Made by a program: the position numbers and the translations under genes. The notes below the pieces were generated by a model. It did no database searches and was not told where the DNA came from. It saw nothing but the letters and a program-made list of their open reading frames with translations. From Aphis gossypii (Eukaryota; Arthropoda; Insecta; Hemiptera; Aphididae), in contig NC_065530.1 in NCBI RefSeq assembly GCF_020184175.1, positions 3,162,001 through 3,226,000 on the forward strand: DNA of 64,000 bases, given 5' to 3'. Positions within the stretch are counted from its first letter, which is position 1. Each line of letters begins with the position of its first letter. Below, one piece after another: positions 26,286 through 36,726 of the stretch.

Positions 26286-28509
26286 TTAAGCTTTATTATT
26301 GATAGAATATTTTTCCTTAGTCTTTTTTATGCGAGCTGATGATTGAGCCATCCAATTTTTCAATGGTTTTTCTATTTCAATATCACTAATATCTTTGTAT
26401 TGTCTCATTTTTCTTATGGATTCTAATACAATAAAAATTATAACACTTATTAGTACACGATAATATTTATTGTAAATGTTAATTACATAATGTTGTAATC
26501 ATTTCCATAGTTGATACAGTAAATAATTAATACTAAATAATGGAGCAATTAGTAATGTATAATAATTCAGTATATTTTAATATTTTGAAATTTAAGTAAA
26601 TAACATATATAATATACAGTAATGTGCTAATGTCTATTATTATTATCCAGTGATAATTATAAGAGTATATTTTATTTGACTTTGTTGTCATAGATTTTAG
26701 TTTTATAAATAACTGATGATGATATAATAAAATAGGTAATTTGATGTTATTGTAATCAAAATAATATAATTAATTTTGTTATTGTTATTGAACTATTATC
26801 AAAATTTAAGGTAAGTTTTTTCTGAGTTATATGTTCCATTTTTTAATTTAAAAATAAAATAATTTTCCTATCATTACTTACCAAAAATAATTCTACATGT
26901 TTGAAGAGTTGAAAACTGTTTTTTTCCTTTGAACCCAATATAAGAATAATTTGCCAAAAAGTTGTCAGTAAATAGTTTTTGCATGATTTTCCGTACAGTT
27001 TCAGACATATTAGAACCAGTGAGACGAGACAATTCTAAAATCTGTTACAAATTTAATTAATCACTCATATATGCTATTTGATTTTCTCTTATAATCACCA
27101 CTTTGCTTCTGAATTTTTGTTCATTGGTAAGTTTATCTTCCATAGTATCTAAATCAGCATCATTATTAATACGCATCAAATCATCAGTATTATCAAAACC
27201 ATCAAAATGTAATGTTTCTGATTGGATATTATTTAATTTATCTAATATTTGTTGTTGTACTGCAAACAAATTATCAATATTTTCTTGTATATTTTTCAAA
27301 TCGTGTTTCATAACAATAATATTTCTATTTATGGATTTTTGAAAAGCTATATTTCCTATATAAAACACACAAATATTACTTATATTAATCATACAAAATA
27401 TATCATGGTACACAATTTCTATCTTACCACCATCTCTATTATCACCAGAACTAGTTGGAGTTATTACTTGTCGAATCAAAGTTGGAGTACGTAGCTTCTT
27501 TTCTGAATCTAGAAAACTATCGTTAACAGAAGCTTCAGAAGATTCAGAATTAATGGATGTATCAAATAGATTTCTTTTTGACGTAGATTTTGTTTCATTT
27601 TGAATATCTGAATGCGGTCTAACACTCTCTGTAATTGTTTGTATATCTTGTGAATTTGATGTGCTTTGCACTTGTGATAAATTTGAACCAAAAATTATAT
27701 CTTTGTGCCCTTCAAAAGAATTATAATCGGATATCAAATTATCTACTGTTGTTCCTGAAACATATATTAATAAAATTATAATAATATCACAAATAGTAAA
27801 TAGGTAAGATTAGCTTATATGATTATAATTTTTCTTTAACTAATTGACAACTAATATAATATACACACCAAATTAAATGTATGTACTCAAATTGTGTATT
27901 AATAAATGAAATTTCTATATGACTACAGTGGTAGGTAACATAATATAGTATACAACTTTATAATTGTATATTTTCCCTTACCTTCAATTTCTTCTAATAT
28001 TGGAGGACATAAAACATCAGATGTATAATCGATGCCTCGATCGTTGCTGAATTCTTGAGATGAATAATATACTTTTTTCCTTTTTTTCCTAGTTTCCTTG
28101 TCGTCTTCATTGGAGGAAAGCTCAGACGTATCTTGAGCTTTTAAAGATTTTAAACGAGCTTGATGGAAACTCTCTAGTAGTATAATTTTAAATAGGTATA
28201 AAATATATTGAAATACAAATTATCTCTATTACCTAGGTATATTATTAGCTAATAATATAATATACCTTGGTATATTATTATTATATTTATTATTGCTGTA
28301 CTTATTAAAAATCAAAACATACTTATATTTTGTTGTAGAGGACGGGCGTCATAATAGTCAAAATCTTCTCTGTTTGGTTGAAAACGTCCTTCTAAAAATT
28401 TTTTTAGATTGGATTTTTTTTTGGGCCATGCACATGCACCTTTGTGATACCATGTATCAGGTACAACATCAACACTATTGTCCACAGCAAAACAGACAAT
28501 AGTCCACAT
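26286..28509 (-). CDS. DUF4806-domain protein carried by the DNA transposon (419 aa, intact)
   Basis: Six minus-strand exons with canonical junctions: 28323-28509, 27982-28173, 27428-27754, 27099-27355, 26882-27041, 26286-26422. They total 1260 bases, 419 aa, with no internal stop. The N-terminal module has the WTIV.F..DNSVDVVP..W and CAWPKKKSNLKKFLEGR pattern common in proteins linked to DUF4806. The middle is Ser/Thr-rich and low in complexity. A coiled-coil-like segment follows (QKSINRNIIVMKHDLKNIQ, then a Gln-rich stretch). The C-terminal DUF4806 core has VRKIMQKLFTDNFLANYSYI and FKGKKQF. The biochemical function of DUF4806 is unknown. Its place inside the inverted repeats, next to and co-oriented with the transposase, suggests a transposition accessory or DNA-binding factor (inference). 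It is better preserved than the transposase. The start ATG lies a few bases after a possible acceptor, so an upstream non-coding exon is possible. Confidence 0.8.
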
Positions 28510-28859
28510 AATTCTAAAAACATTATATTTCGTATTAAGTTACTAAAATATTAATTTTAATTTATTGATACAGGTGTATATTATGCTTGTTAAATTGGAG
28601 CTATTTTTGTTTTACTAATCATTCATTATATTGTATCTGTATTGAAATATATTGAATATAATAAAAATATATAAAATAATGGAATATCTATAGAGCTATA
28701 AGTAATAAAGATTAAATTTTTGTTAAACTACCTTATATTATTATTATTATTATTTATAATGCTAATACGATATAGCCATAACAATAAAAGTATAAAACAT
28801 AATAAATTAAACACAAAATACATAGAGGCCAACTTTTTACATCATACTCACTATATTAA

Positions 28860-29092
28860 TTAAGAATGAATAATTGGTATAGCTGTAACTAAACCCTCAA
28901 AATGAAAAATCATCATTTTCATTTTAATATCAGATTCATCCCATTCGAATGAATGTTGAGAAAGATTATTTACGTTATAAATGTTGAGCTTAGATGATTT
29001 TAAAGGGCTAATAAACATTTCTTCCTGGTTTAAAAACATTTTACCAATTAACATTATATTGTTGGAAGTTATTGATGATACAATTTCAGTTA
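28860..29092 (-). pseudogene. C-terminal piece of the transposase, out of frame with the main ORF
   Basis: This minus-strand frame continues transposase-like sequence (FLNQEEMFISPLKSSKLNIY, then a Trp-containing stretch and a VTAIPIIHS end), the usual tail of this transposase family, up to a TAA at 28860-28862. It is one frame off the 585-codon ORF. The switch falls at a seven-base poly-T run (29093-29099, poly-A on the coding strand). A one-base length change in that run accounts for the split. Confidence 0.7.
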
Positions 29093-30847
29093 TTTTTTTA
29101 TTTCACCACTTTGAATTGAAAAATAACAATTTGGCTCTTTGGTGGTAAATTTAACTTTTTTGATATTATTATTATTATGTTCTATGTTTCCACTTTTACA
29201 TTTTTCTTCATAACGTCGAACAACTTGTTGTAAAGGTTTTTCATGTTTACGGAGCATATTTTTCAAATCCTTCATATAATTTTCAAAAGGGAACGCACTA
29301 CAATAATCGAGTGGCCCAAATCTAATATAATCATCAGGTAAATGAATTAGGCTATGAAAATTGTATGACATAAATTGACTTCCGTAGATTTGTTCAAATG
29401 ATTTAACAAAATAAACAAGAAGTTTGCGAGCATACTCAACATATTGCTTATAGTTAGGGCTTAAAAGTATTCTCATAGCAATACTTAAGACCATAAAATG
29501 TTCATAACAGTTACTAGATAATATGTTTTTTAAAACTACTGGTCCTGTATACAACAAAAACTGGCGGAATTCAGTAGCCTTCCAACGAGCTACATCTTCT
29601 ATAGCCCTTGGTTTTCGTGAAAAATCATTGGTTACATCAGTTTTTAATGTCAAAAGAGAATTTGTAATTTTTCTAATTTTCCAACTAGGCAACCGAACAG
29701 TCTTTGGTCCCTTATGTTGCCAAAGAATAATTAATTTCCGCACAACTCCCAAGCAAACCAAGTGCATATAGTCCAAAGAGAATATATTAACTATATCAAG
29801 GTCAGGGATCATGACAAGGGATGAAATTATTGAAGATGTATGATGTTCTTCGTCTTTCATAGTTATGTAATCATAATGAGTTCTTTTTTCACAGTTTTCG
29901 ATAAATGGAAAACAGACACGATTCTCTAAATATTCTCCTTCTATTACACACCTTGAACATGAAAAATAACCAGCATGTCCCTTGTTTCTCATTACAAATG
30001 ATCTGGCAGGAGCATCACAGCAAATTACTTTTAAAATTACTTTTTTAGTAATATTATTTATCATTATCCCATGGGTAGATAGTTTAAGCATTTCTGCAAT
30101 AAAATCTTTAATAAATATGTTACTATCTTGAGGTTTATTGTGGCCATAGTATATTCCAATAGGAAAAACATTATTATTATAAGGAAAAATATAAGCCAAA
30201 ATTGGCCAAAATTGGCTTGAACTACTCTTGCTTAAAGGTAGACCATCCATTCCGATTACAATACTTATAACATCATCTAGAGAAAATATCTTAGAATACA
30301 AATTAATACCAGTTTCTAACCCGAAATGATAATATATGCCATTCGGTTCGATTTCTCGAATATTAAAAACTTTTGTTGATCCAGATTGAAGTAATGTACG
30401 GCTATCGACAGGAAGAAAATTAAGATTGACATCATTTTTTAATATTTTTAATAAGGCATTAGAAGAATTTTGGGGAACATTGAAATTTACCATCCATGTT
30501 CTTAATTTATTTTTAATATTTTCACTATATACTGAACTTTGTGTAAGAGGAATTGATATTGAATTTGAATCTGCATTGTTTCGAGTACAAATTACATTAC
30601 TTAAATAATCTTGATTTAAATTATTGTTATATGATTTATAGAAATGTTTATTGGTAATATGGTTATGTCCAGGTAAACTACTGGTTTGAATACTTGTATT
30701 GATACAATCATAATTATCATCATGTGGAGGTGATGGAGTATTTTCAACAAGACTATCTGAGATTTCATTTATAGATGACCATTCTAGAATTTGCAATTCT
30801 TTTTGCAATCGCCTTTGTTTCGTTCTATAACTAGTAGTTTTAATCAT
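29090..30847 (-). CDS. Tnp2/CACTA-like transposase (585 aa, C-terminally frameshifted)
   Basis: Catalytic protein of the DNA transposon. Recognisable blocks are MDGLPLSKSSSSQFWPI (residue 200 on), CDAPARSF (277), a GHAGYFSCSRC zinc-knuckle-like motif (290-300), RVCFPF (310), LDYMHLVCLGVVRKL (358) and WKATEFRQFLLYTGP followed by a Phe/Pro-rich HSLIHLPDD block. These are hallmarks of the animal Tnp2-related transposases with an RNase H-like DDE fold. Asp201, Asp278 and Asp359 are candidate acidic residues by position only. The N-terminus is polar and poorly conserved. The ORF ends at a TAA (29090-29092) created by a one-base slip, and its last 78 or so residues lie in the next frame. It may be inactive, or the indel could be a sequencing error. 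It lies 0.6 kb upstream of the co-oriented DUF4806 gene. Confidence 0.82.
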   Translation of the reverse strand: MIKTTSYRTKQRRLQKELQILEWSSINEISDSLVENTPSPPHDDNYDCINTSIQTSSLPGHNHITNKHFYKSYNNNLNQDYLSNVICTRNNADSNSISIPLTQSSVYSENIKNKLRTWMVNFNVPQNSSNALLKILKNDVNLNFLPVDSRTLLQSGSTKVFNIREIEPNGIYYHFGLETGINLYSKIFSLDDVISIVIGMDGLPLSKSSSSQFWPILAYIFPYNNNVFPIGIYYGHNKPQDSNIFIKDFIAEMLKLSTHGIMINNITKKVILKVICCDAPARSFVMRNKGHAGYFSCSRCVIEGEYLENRVCFPFIENCEKRTHYDYITMKDEEHHTSSIISSLVMIPDLDIVNIFSLDYMHLVCLGVVRKLIILWQHKGPKTVRLPSWKIRKITNSLLTLKTDVTNDFSRKPRAIEDVARWKATEFRQFLLYTGPVVLKNILSSNCYEHFMVLSIAMRILLSPNYKQYVEYARKLLVYFVKSFEQIYGSQFMSYNFHSLIHLPDDYIRFGPLDYCSAFPFENYMKDLKNMLRKHEKPLQQVVRRYEEKCKSGNIEHNNNNIKKVKFTTKEPNCYFSIQSGEIKK

Positions 30848-33840
30848 TTGTTAAGTTATAACTAAACAATTTTAAATTGTATAAAACTTAGTTTCTTTGT
30901 AAATAATTGTATTTAATAAAGTCTATAATTCTACTAATTAGCAATATGAATAATATCTGAAAAATGAAAATAAAAATTGATAGTATAGGTATATGGATAC
31001 AAAATACGAATTATAATTATTATTTGTGACTATTCTAGTAGGTATTTATTTGTTATGTGAAAAAAAATTGATACCTATATTTTGTAGTTTTTCTTTAAAA
31101 TAATAATCCAACACTTAGGTATCTTTATACATACCTACCTATCTATAGGTACAATTATTATTTAAAAAAAACATATATTAAGATTAGGTATATAAAAAAA
31201 TATATAACCATAATATATTATATATTATTTAAATGCAATAACAATTATTACCTATATATAATATTGTATAATTTTGCTATAGGTAGGTACAAAAATAAAA
31301 TAAATAATAATAAAATACTATTTTTAAGATTCTTGTTGTAAGCTTTGCATGTGTGATCACATATTTCTTCTGAAATATTGTACTAATTTATAAACTTATT
31401 TCATTATATTTAATTAATTTTTGTAATGGATGAAAATTACTCAAAAAAAAAAAGAAAAATGATTCTGTGTAAATACGTTTTGTCTAAGTTGCACGTGGGC
31501 TAGAGAAGGAAAACAAACAGTGCATTGCCAGATGTCCTAGTATTAATACTCTAAATAATGTAGATAGATAATAAATTTATAATATTCTAATAGTAATATA
31601 TAGTAATATAATTTATTATATATATTATATATAGGTACTTACGCGTATTGGCTGGTGGCAATTACCGTTCGTTGCGTATAATAATAATATGCTTATTACA
31701 CTTATTAGCAATATATTGTAGGTTGTACTATTATAATTTATATAACTTATGGCTGAATCAAAACACTATAGAACTGTAGAAGTATAGAACACGTTTAGCT
31801 TATACGCTCTTAAACAGCGCATTAAACTATTAAAGGCGAGACAGTGCACCACGGAAAAAAGAAGTAATAATAATAATTAAAGTATTAAACGCTCTCGCGA
31901 CACCCGTCGCCGATAGCTATTTGCTGTGGTACAGGTGGCGGCGGGGTGGAAGACGCGACAAGCGCTTCGGACCTGTATGGTCGGGTCGTCGGATTCACTG
32001 ATTACAACAATTTTGGAATAACCCATATTTTATTTTTATTATATTCCTATTACTTTTGACTGGCCGTCTGACCATATTATAATATTAAATGTAGTATTAT
32101 ATTATGGTTCATAATAATAATTTATAAACTATAAAGTATAACGAAAAATAGAATACCACTAATTAATAATATTATATAATATATATAAATTTGAATAATA
32201 CGTTGTGTGTGTATATTATGACGTATATTATTGTTGTTACAATATGTATTACCACTATTACCTCTCAGCAGTCAGCGGTGTTGTGCCTATAATTACTATA
32301 CGCCAGCCCGGTTATTGAATGAATGTGTTGTAATTTTATTGTACTTGGTAGGTTAGTTGAATAATAAAACATCATATACGTGATGTCGGCCGTGACCACT
32401 GGCCATTATTATAATATATAATTCAATATTATATTATATTATATCAAATTATATCAAAATTCAAAAAAATGTCTATAGCGTAACTTATATCTATTGATGA
32501 TATTATCATAATATATATCATATAATAATTATTATAAATGAAATAATATGTTATTATGATATCTATCAAAAAACAATCTTAATAATATATGTGACGAATA
32601 ATATTATTTTAATTTTTAAAAGTATTCCGCTGTAGTAGATATATTTTATGTATAATATGTCGTAGGCCATATTGAAAATTAGTTTTTTTGCGAAAAGAAC
32701 GGGTGTAGCCCGTTGGCGAACTATACTATTATATTATAGTTATTATTTTTCCAAACGGCCTGCTGTTTTTTAGGCTTACGCTTTTAACTATTTTACTTAT
32801 TTTATTTTAAGGCGGTGTAGGTTATTTATAATAACTATACACAGTACATTTATAACATTATTTTTCCGGCAAACGCATCAGCTATTTTTTGAAACATTTA
32901 ACATGTATACTGAATAAGTATATTATACGATAATTCATTATAATTATTATTATTCATCAAAATTCACTAATTGCAAAAAAAAAAGAGCAATATAATAATA
33001 TATGTAAACTGATCTATTATATATTTTATCAATGACCTACCTATCAATGAATATAGTTTGGAATATTTTAATATAAGTTAAATATAAGTTATAACATTAT
33101 ATTAAGTACTAGTTTAAACTAGTAAAATAAATTTATTTTATATTGCTAACAAAAAAGAAAATATGTAAAATATTAAATTAAATTTAAATATTACAAAAAA
33201 TATTACATTATATACAATATATTATATATTATTATGTCACAATATATTATTGTGAGTAGTAAACATATATTTACTTTTTGTTACACGTGATTTTTTATGG
33301 CATTTTGATCTACACAGTATACATTATAACATAATTAATAGAAACAGCGAATATACATTCGAAATTTGGAGGGAATGGTTATCAAAAATTTTTTTACAAA
33401 ACATAGTGCAAAACAAATAAATGCATTATTGTCGGAAAAGTAATATATATATGTATATTGTATATACTGTGTACCTAGCTCGAAATGTATTTACTTAATG
33501 AATTTCACGAAATTCGATCCCACGATTAATTTTTTGTAATATATATTATAATATATAAAATAAAACTAATATAATATAATACACTGGTCAACAACTTTAA
33601 ATCGCCATCATCATTGAAAAATTACATCAGTTTACATGTTATAAAAATTTGCTTTTGCTCTTTTTTATCTGTACAAGTATAATAAATTACCGTTAAATAC
33701 TTATATAACCTATATTTGAATAATTATTCAATTTACATGTTTGAATGTTTCAACAAATAGATGCACTTGTCGGAAAAATAATGTACAATGGTACATTGTA
33801 TATATAAATCTACCCTTAAAATGAAATAATTATTGAAAAG
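30848..33840. other. Non-coding right arm of the DNA transposon with a GC-richer patch
   Basis: Three kilobases inside the element carry no supported exon. Most is AT-rich, but 31640-32000 is clearly GC-richer (for example CGCTCTCGCGACACCCGTCG and GGTGGCGGCGGGGTGG). Lying upstream of the minus-strand transposase, it may be promoter plus 5' UTR, or host DNA captured by the element. Confidence 0.5.
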
Positions 33841-34197
33841 TTTTGATTATTTTTGGTTTTGGATATTTTGAGGTCAAATATTTTCAAAACATAGGATGGA
33901 AAATTGGTATATGATATTTGGTATGTAATAATTTGAAAACATTTTGACTATATTTGAGTTTAGATATTTTGAGATCAAATATTTTCAAAACAAAAGATGG
34001 GAAATTGATAAATCATATTTGGTATACAATAATTTGAAAATATTTTGACTATATTAGAGTTTAGATATTTTGAGATCAAATATTTTCAAAACATAAGATG
34101 GGAAATTGATATATAATATTTGGTAGGTAATAGTTTGAAAATGTTTTGACTATATTTGGGTTTAAATATTTTGAGATCAAATATTTACAAAACAACT
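33841..34197. repeat. 101-bp subterminal tandem repeats at the right transposon end
   Basis: The motif GAG(A/G)TCAAATATTTTCAAAAC recurs at 33870, 33971, 34072 and 34173 (the last copy with one change), with an exact spacing of 101 bases. Each unit also carries TAATTTGAAAA(T/C)ATTTTGACTATAT. A related TTTGAAATATTTTCAAAACA block lies just inside the left end (about 24973). Placement next to the inverted terminus suggests transposase binding sites. Confidence 0.75.
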
Positions 34198-34281
34198 GTA
34201 TAATATTCTACAGTAAATATTTGAGGTGGATTCTTATTCAAATATTGTGAAAATATTAATGTTTTCAAATTGCTGTGTGGG

Positions 34282-35475
34282 GAGTGTTCCTAGACGTAGC
34301 CCAAGCCTTCGATAAGGTTTGGCATAAAGGACTACTCATAAAACTACAAGAACAACTACCACACACATGGTGCGCACTATTAAAATCTTATCTGACCGAA
34401 AGGCAATTTAGAGTTGTGCATGAAGAAGCGATAACAAATTGGAAAAATATATCAGCAGGAGTACCACAAGGTAGTGTATTAGGACCTATTATTTATCTGC
34501 TTTACACAGCTGACATCCCAACTGATTGTAACGCAACGACAGCCATGTTTGCCGATGATACTGCAATTTTAGCAACAAGCAATGATCAACAGACTGCGAC
34601 TGAAAACGTACAGACCTCAATCAACCTCATCGCTAACTGGACAAGGAGATGGAAAATCAAGATCAATAGTGAAAAGTCGGTGCACGTAAATTATACTTTA
34701 CGCAAAACTGAAAATCTCCAAGTGTCGCTGGATCATACGGCAATCCCACAAAAGGACTCAGCCAAATACTTAGGTATGCACCTTGATTCTCGCCTTAATT
34801 GGAAACACCATGTACGACAGAAAAAAATACAAATAAAGGAAAAATTGCGTAAACTGTACTGGCTTGTAGGAAGACATTCCTCACTAGACCTGACAAACAA
34901 ACGGCTACTATATGTAGCTATTATCAAACCGATTTGGACTTATGGCATACAACTGTGGGGTTGTGCCAGCAAATCCAACATAGAAGTCATTCAACGATGT
35001 CAGAATATTGCACTTCGTACCATTGTTGCAGCATACCGTTTTGACAGGAATGAGATCATCCATCGAGACTTGAATATATCATCCATCCAGGACGAAATCA
35101 AAAAGTTTGCCAACAAACATGCGAATAAACTTGAGCTGCATCCGAATGCAACTGCTAAACAACTTCTAGACAACTCGCAAGACATTAGGCGTCTCAAACG
35201 CCTAAAGCCATACGACTTAGTTTAAATCACTTAGGCTTAGGAAAGGGACTATCTCATTGGAGATAAAATCCCACACATGTTTATGTATAATATATATTTT
35301 AGTAATTATTATTGTATTTTAATATTTTTAATATTTCAATATTTTAAATGTTACTTATAAATAATCATATTGTACTCACCCTCAATGTATTGTATTTATA
35401 AAGACCTTTGGTCGTTTAAATAAAAAATGCCATAGGCAGTAAAAATAAAAAAAAAAAAAAAAAAGTCTTTATAAT
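34282..35475 (+). mobile_element. Jockey-like retrotransposon, 3' part
   Basis: The frame resumes after the DNA transposon at GTG 34284 and runs to TAA 35223-35225. It encodes the catalytic core of a reverse transcriptase: VFLDVAQAFDKVWHKGLL, SAGVPQGSVLGPIIYLLYT, MFADDTAIL (the catalytic Y/FADD box), W..KINS.K, KYLGMHLDSRLNW, and ends LKRLKPYDLV. A poly(A) tract near 35441-35462 precedes the second target duplication AAGTCTTTATAAT (35463-35475). Together with 24225-24952 it forms one 5'-truncated copy of about 1.9 kb with an open frame, so both insertions are fairly recent. Confidence 0.88.
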
Positions 35476-36204
35476 GATTTTTATTATACTAAATTATGTA
35501 AATTGACTCAGATGTTAGAATGAATTCTGTAGACAAGAGCGATAACGTCGACGATATGAATTCTATCATTTAAGAAATAGAAGTATACATATATATTTTT
35601 TATAAATATAAAAATGAACACTATAATATAATTCTTTTTTTTAAATTGTATAAATTCAATTAAACGTTTATAACTGAAGAATCATCTTCTGATGAATCGT
35701 ATTCTGATATAGTTACTACGATTAAATAATAATATTAGTGGATCTGATTACCTAGTGGAGAATTATTATTTTTCTGAAATTGAATTGATGTTCTACTATT
35801 ATTATAATATAGAGTCTTGTGTTAAGACATTTTTTTATTTTTAATACTCCACCATAAGTTTGTTCTCCGTTAAATTATATCCGTGGAAAAATTTACGTAC
35901 GGGCTGTTAATTCTTTTAAAAATAAAAAATAAAATAATTATCACTATTAGGATAAATTTCTGAATCATCCTACCCCTTACTAATTAAATATTATTAATAA
36001 TTACTATTAATTTTCATATTATTTTTTCTTACAATATTGTGTGAAAACGTGATAAAATTAATTTAATTTAATTTAATATATAAGTTGGTAAATTTCATAT
36101 TAATTGTATTTTTCATATTTTAGACATCTCGGTAATTTGGTATTTGCCATATTTTTGTGTTCACGACATTTTGACTGCGACTTTATGATGTGGATTGGTA
36201 GATT
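35476..36204. other. Intergenic region between the retrotransposon and copy C flank
   Basis: AT-rich sequence after the 3' target duplication of the Jockey element, with a CATCTTCTGATGAATCG block near 35684 that could be a degraded exon. No open frame or splice pair supports it. Confidence 0.5.
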
Positions 36205-36726
36205 CGTGTAAATGTATACTCATTTAATCAGAAGAACCAGTTTTACAGTTAATAATATATACCTACTTCAAAATATTACTGGAAATAAATAAATATCTAC
36301 TTGATGTAGCAGTAGAGTTATATAATCAATTTTAAAACAAGTTTGCTTAAGTACTCCTTTAATTTTGAATACCCATCTCATAGTCTGTCCTATTTTGGTC
36401 GATCATACAAACGTAGCAACGCGTATAAATGGGACATAAAAATATCAATTCTAGCTAATAACCTGAATTCGGCTATATTAATTTTTAGAAGACCTAGCAT
36501 TACGTATTGTGTAGATGTAAATGTGATATTATAATCGTGTGTATTGCAGTACATATTATTCAAATATAGTTTTAAAAACGATATAATTCTCTGATTAAGT
36601 TTAAAATAAACTCATTTTTTTACAGATATATATTAGTGTTAATTTATTATACATGAATGCATAATAGTTAGATGTGTTTATGTTAGATTAGTCTATTAAA
36701 TATTCAATATTAATTTATCATTGGTC
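36205..36726 (+). promoter_or_regulatory. Conserved 5' flank of protease copy C
   Basis: Aligns by eye with the copy B flank: GAACCAGTTTTA, then GTAGCAGTAGAG, ATAATCAATTTTAAAAC (36312), AAGTTTGCTTA, TAGTCTGTCCT and AGAAGACCTAGC in the same order, followed by the signal exon. Probably the promoter and 5' UTR. Confidence 0.5.

Larger units (their letters stand above)
24953..34281. mobile_element. 9.3-kb CACTA/EnSpm-related DNA transposon with accessory DUF4806 gene
   Basis: The ends are inverted: left CCCACACAGCAA (24953-24964) and right TTGCTGTGTGGG (34270-34281). The flanking dinucleotide GA is present on both sides (24951-24952 and 34282-34283). Removing the element and one GA restores an open reverse transcriptase frame, which proves the boundaries to within a base or two (a 3-bp GGA duplication with asymmetric ends is the alternative). 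Inside, all on the minus strand: a Tnp2-like transposase (28860-30847) and a DUF4806 gene (26286-28509). AT-rich subterminal repeats lie at both ends, with a 101-bp unit on the right. This matches the CMC (CACTA/EnSpm/Mirage/Chapaev) group in general layout; exact superfamily placement is inference. Confidence 0.85.
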
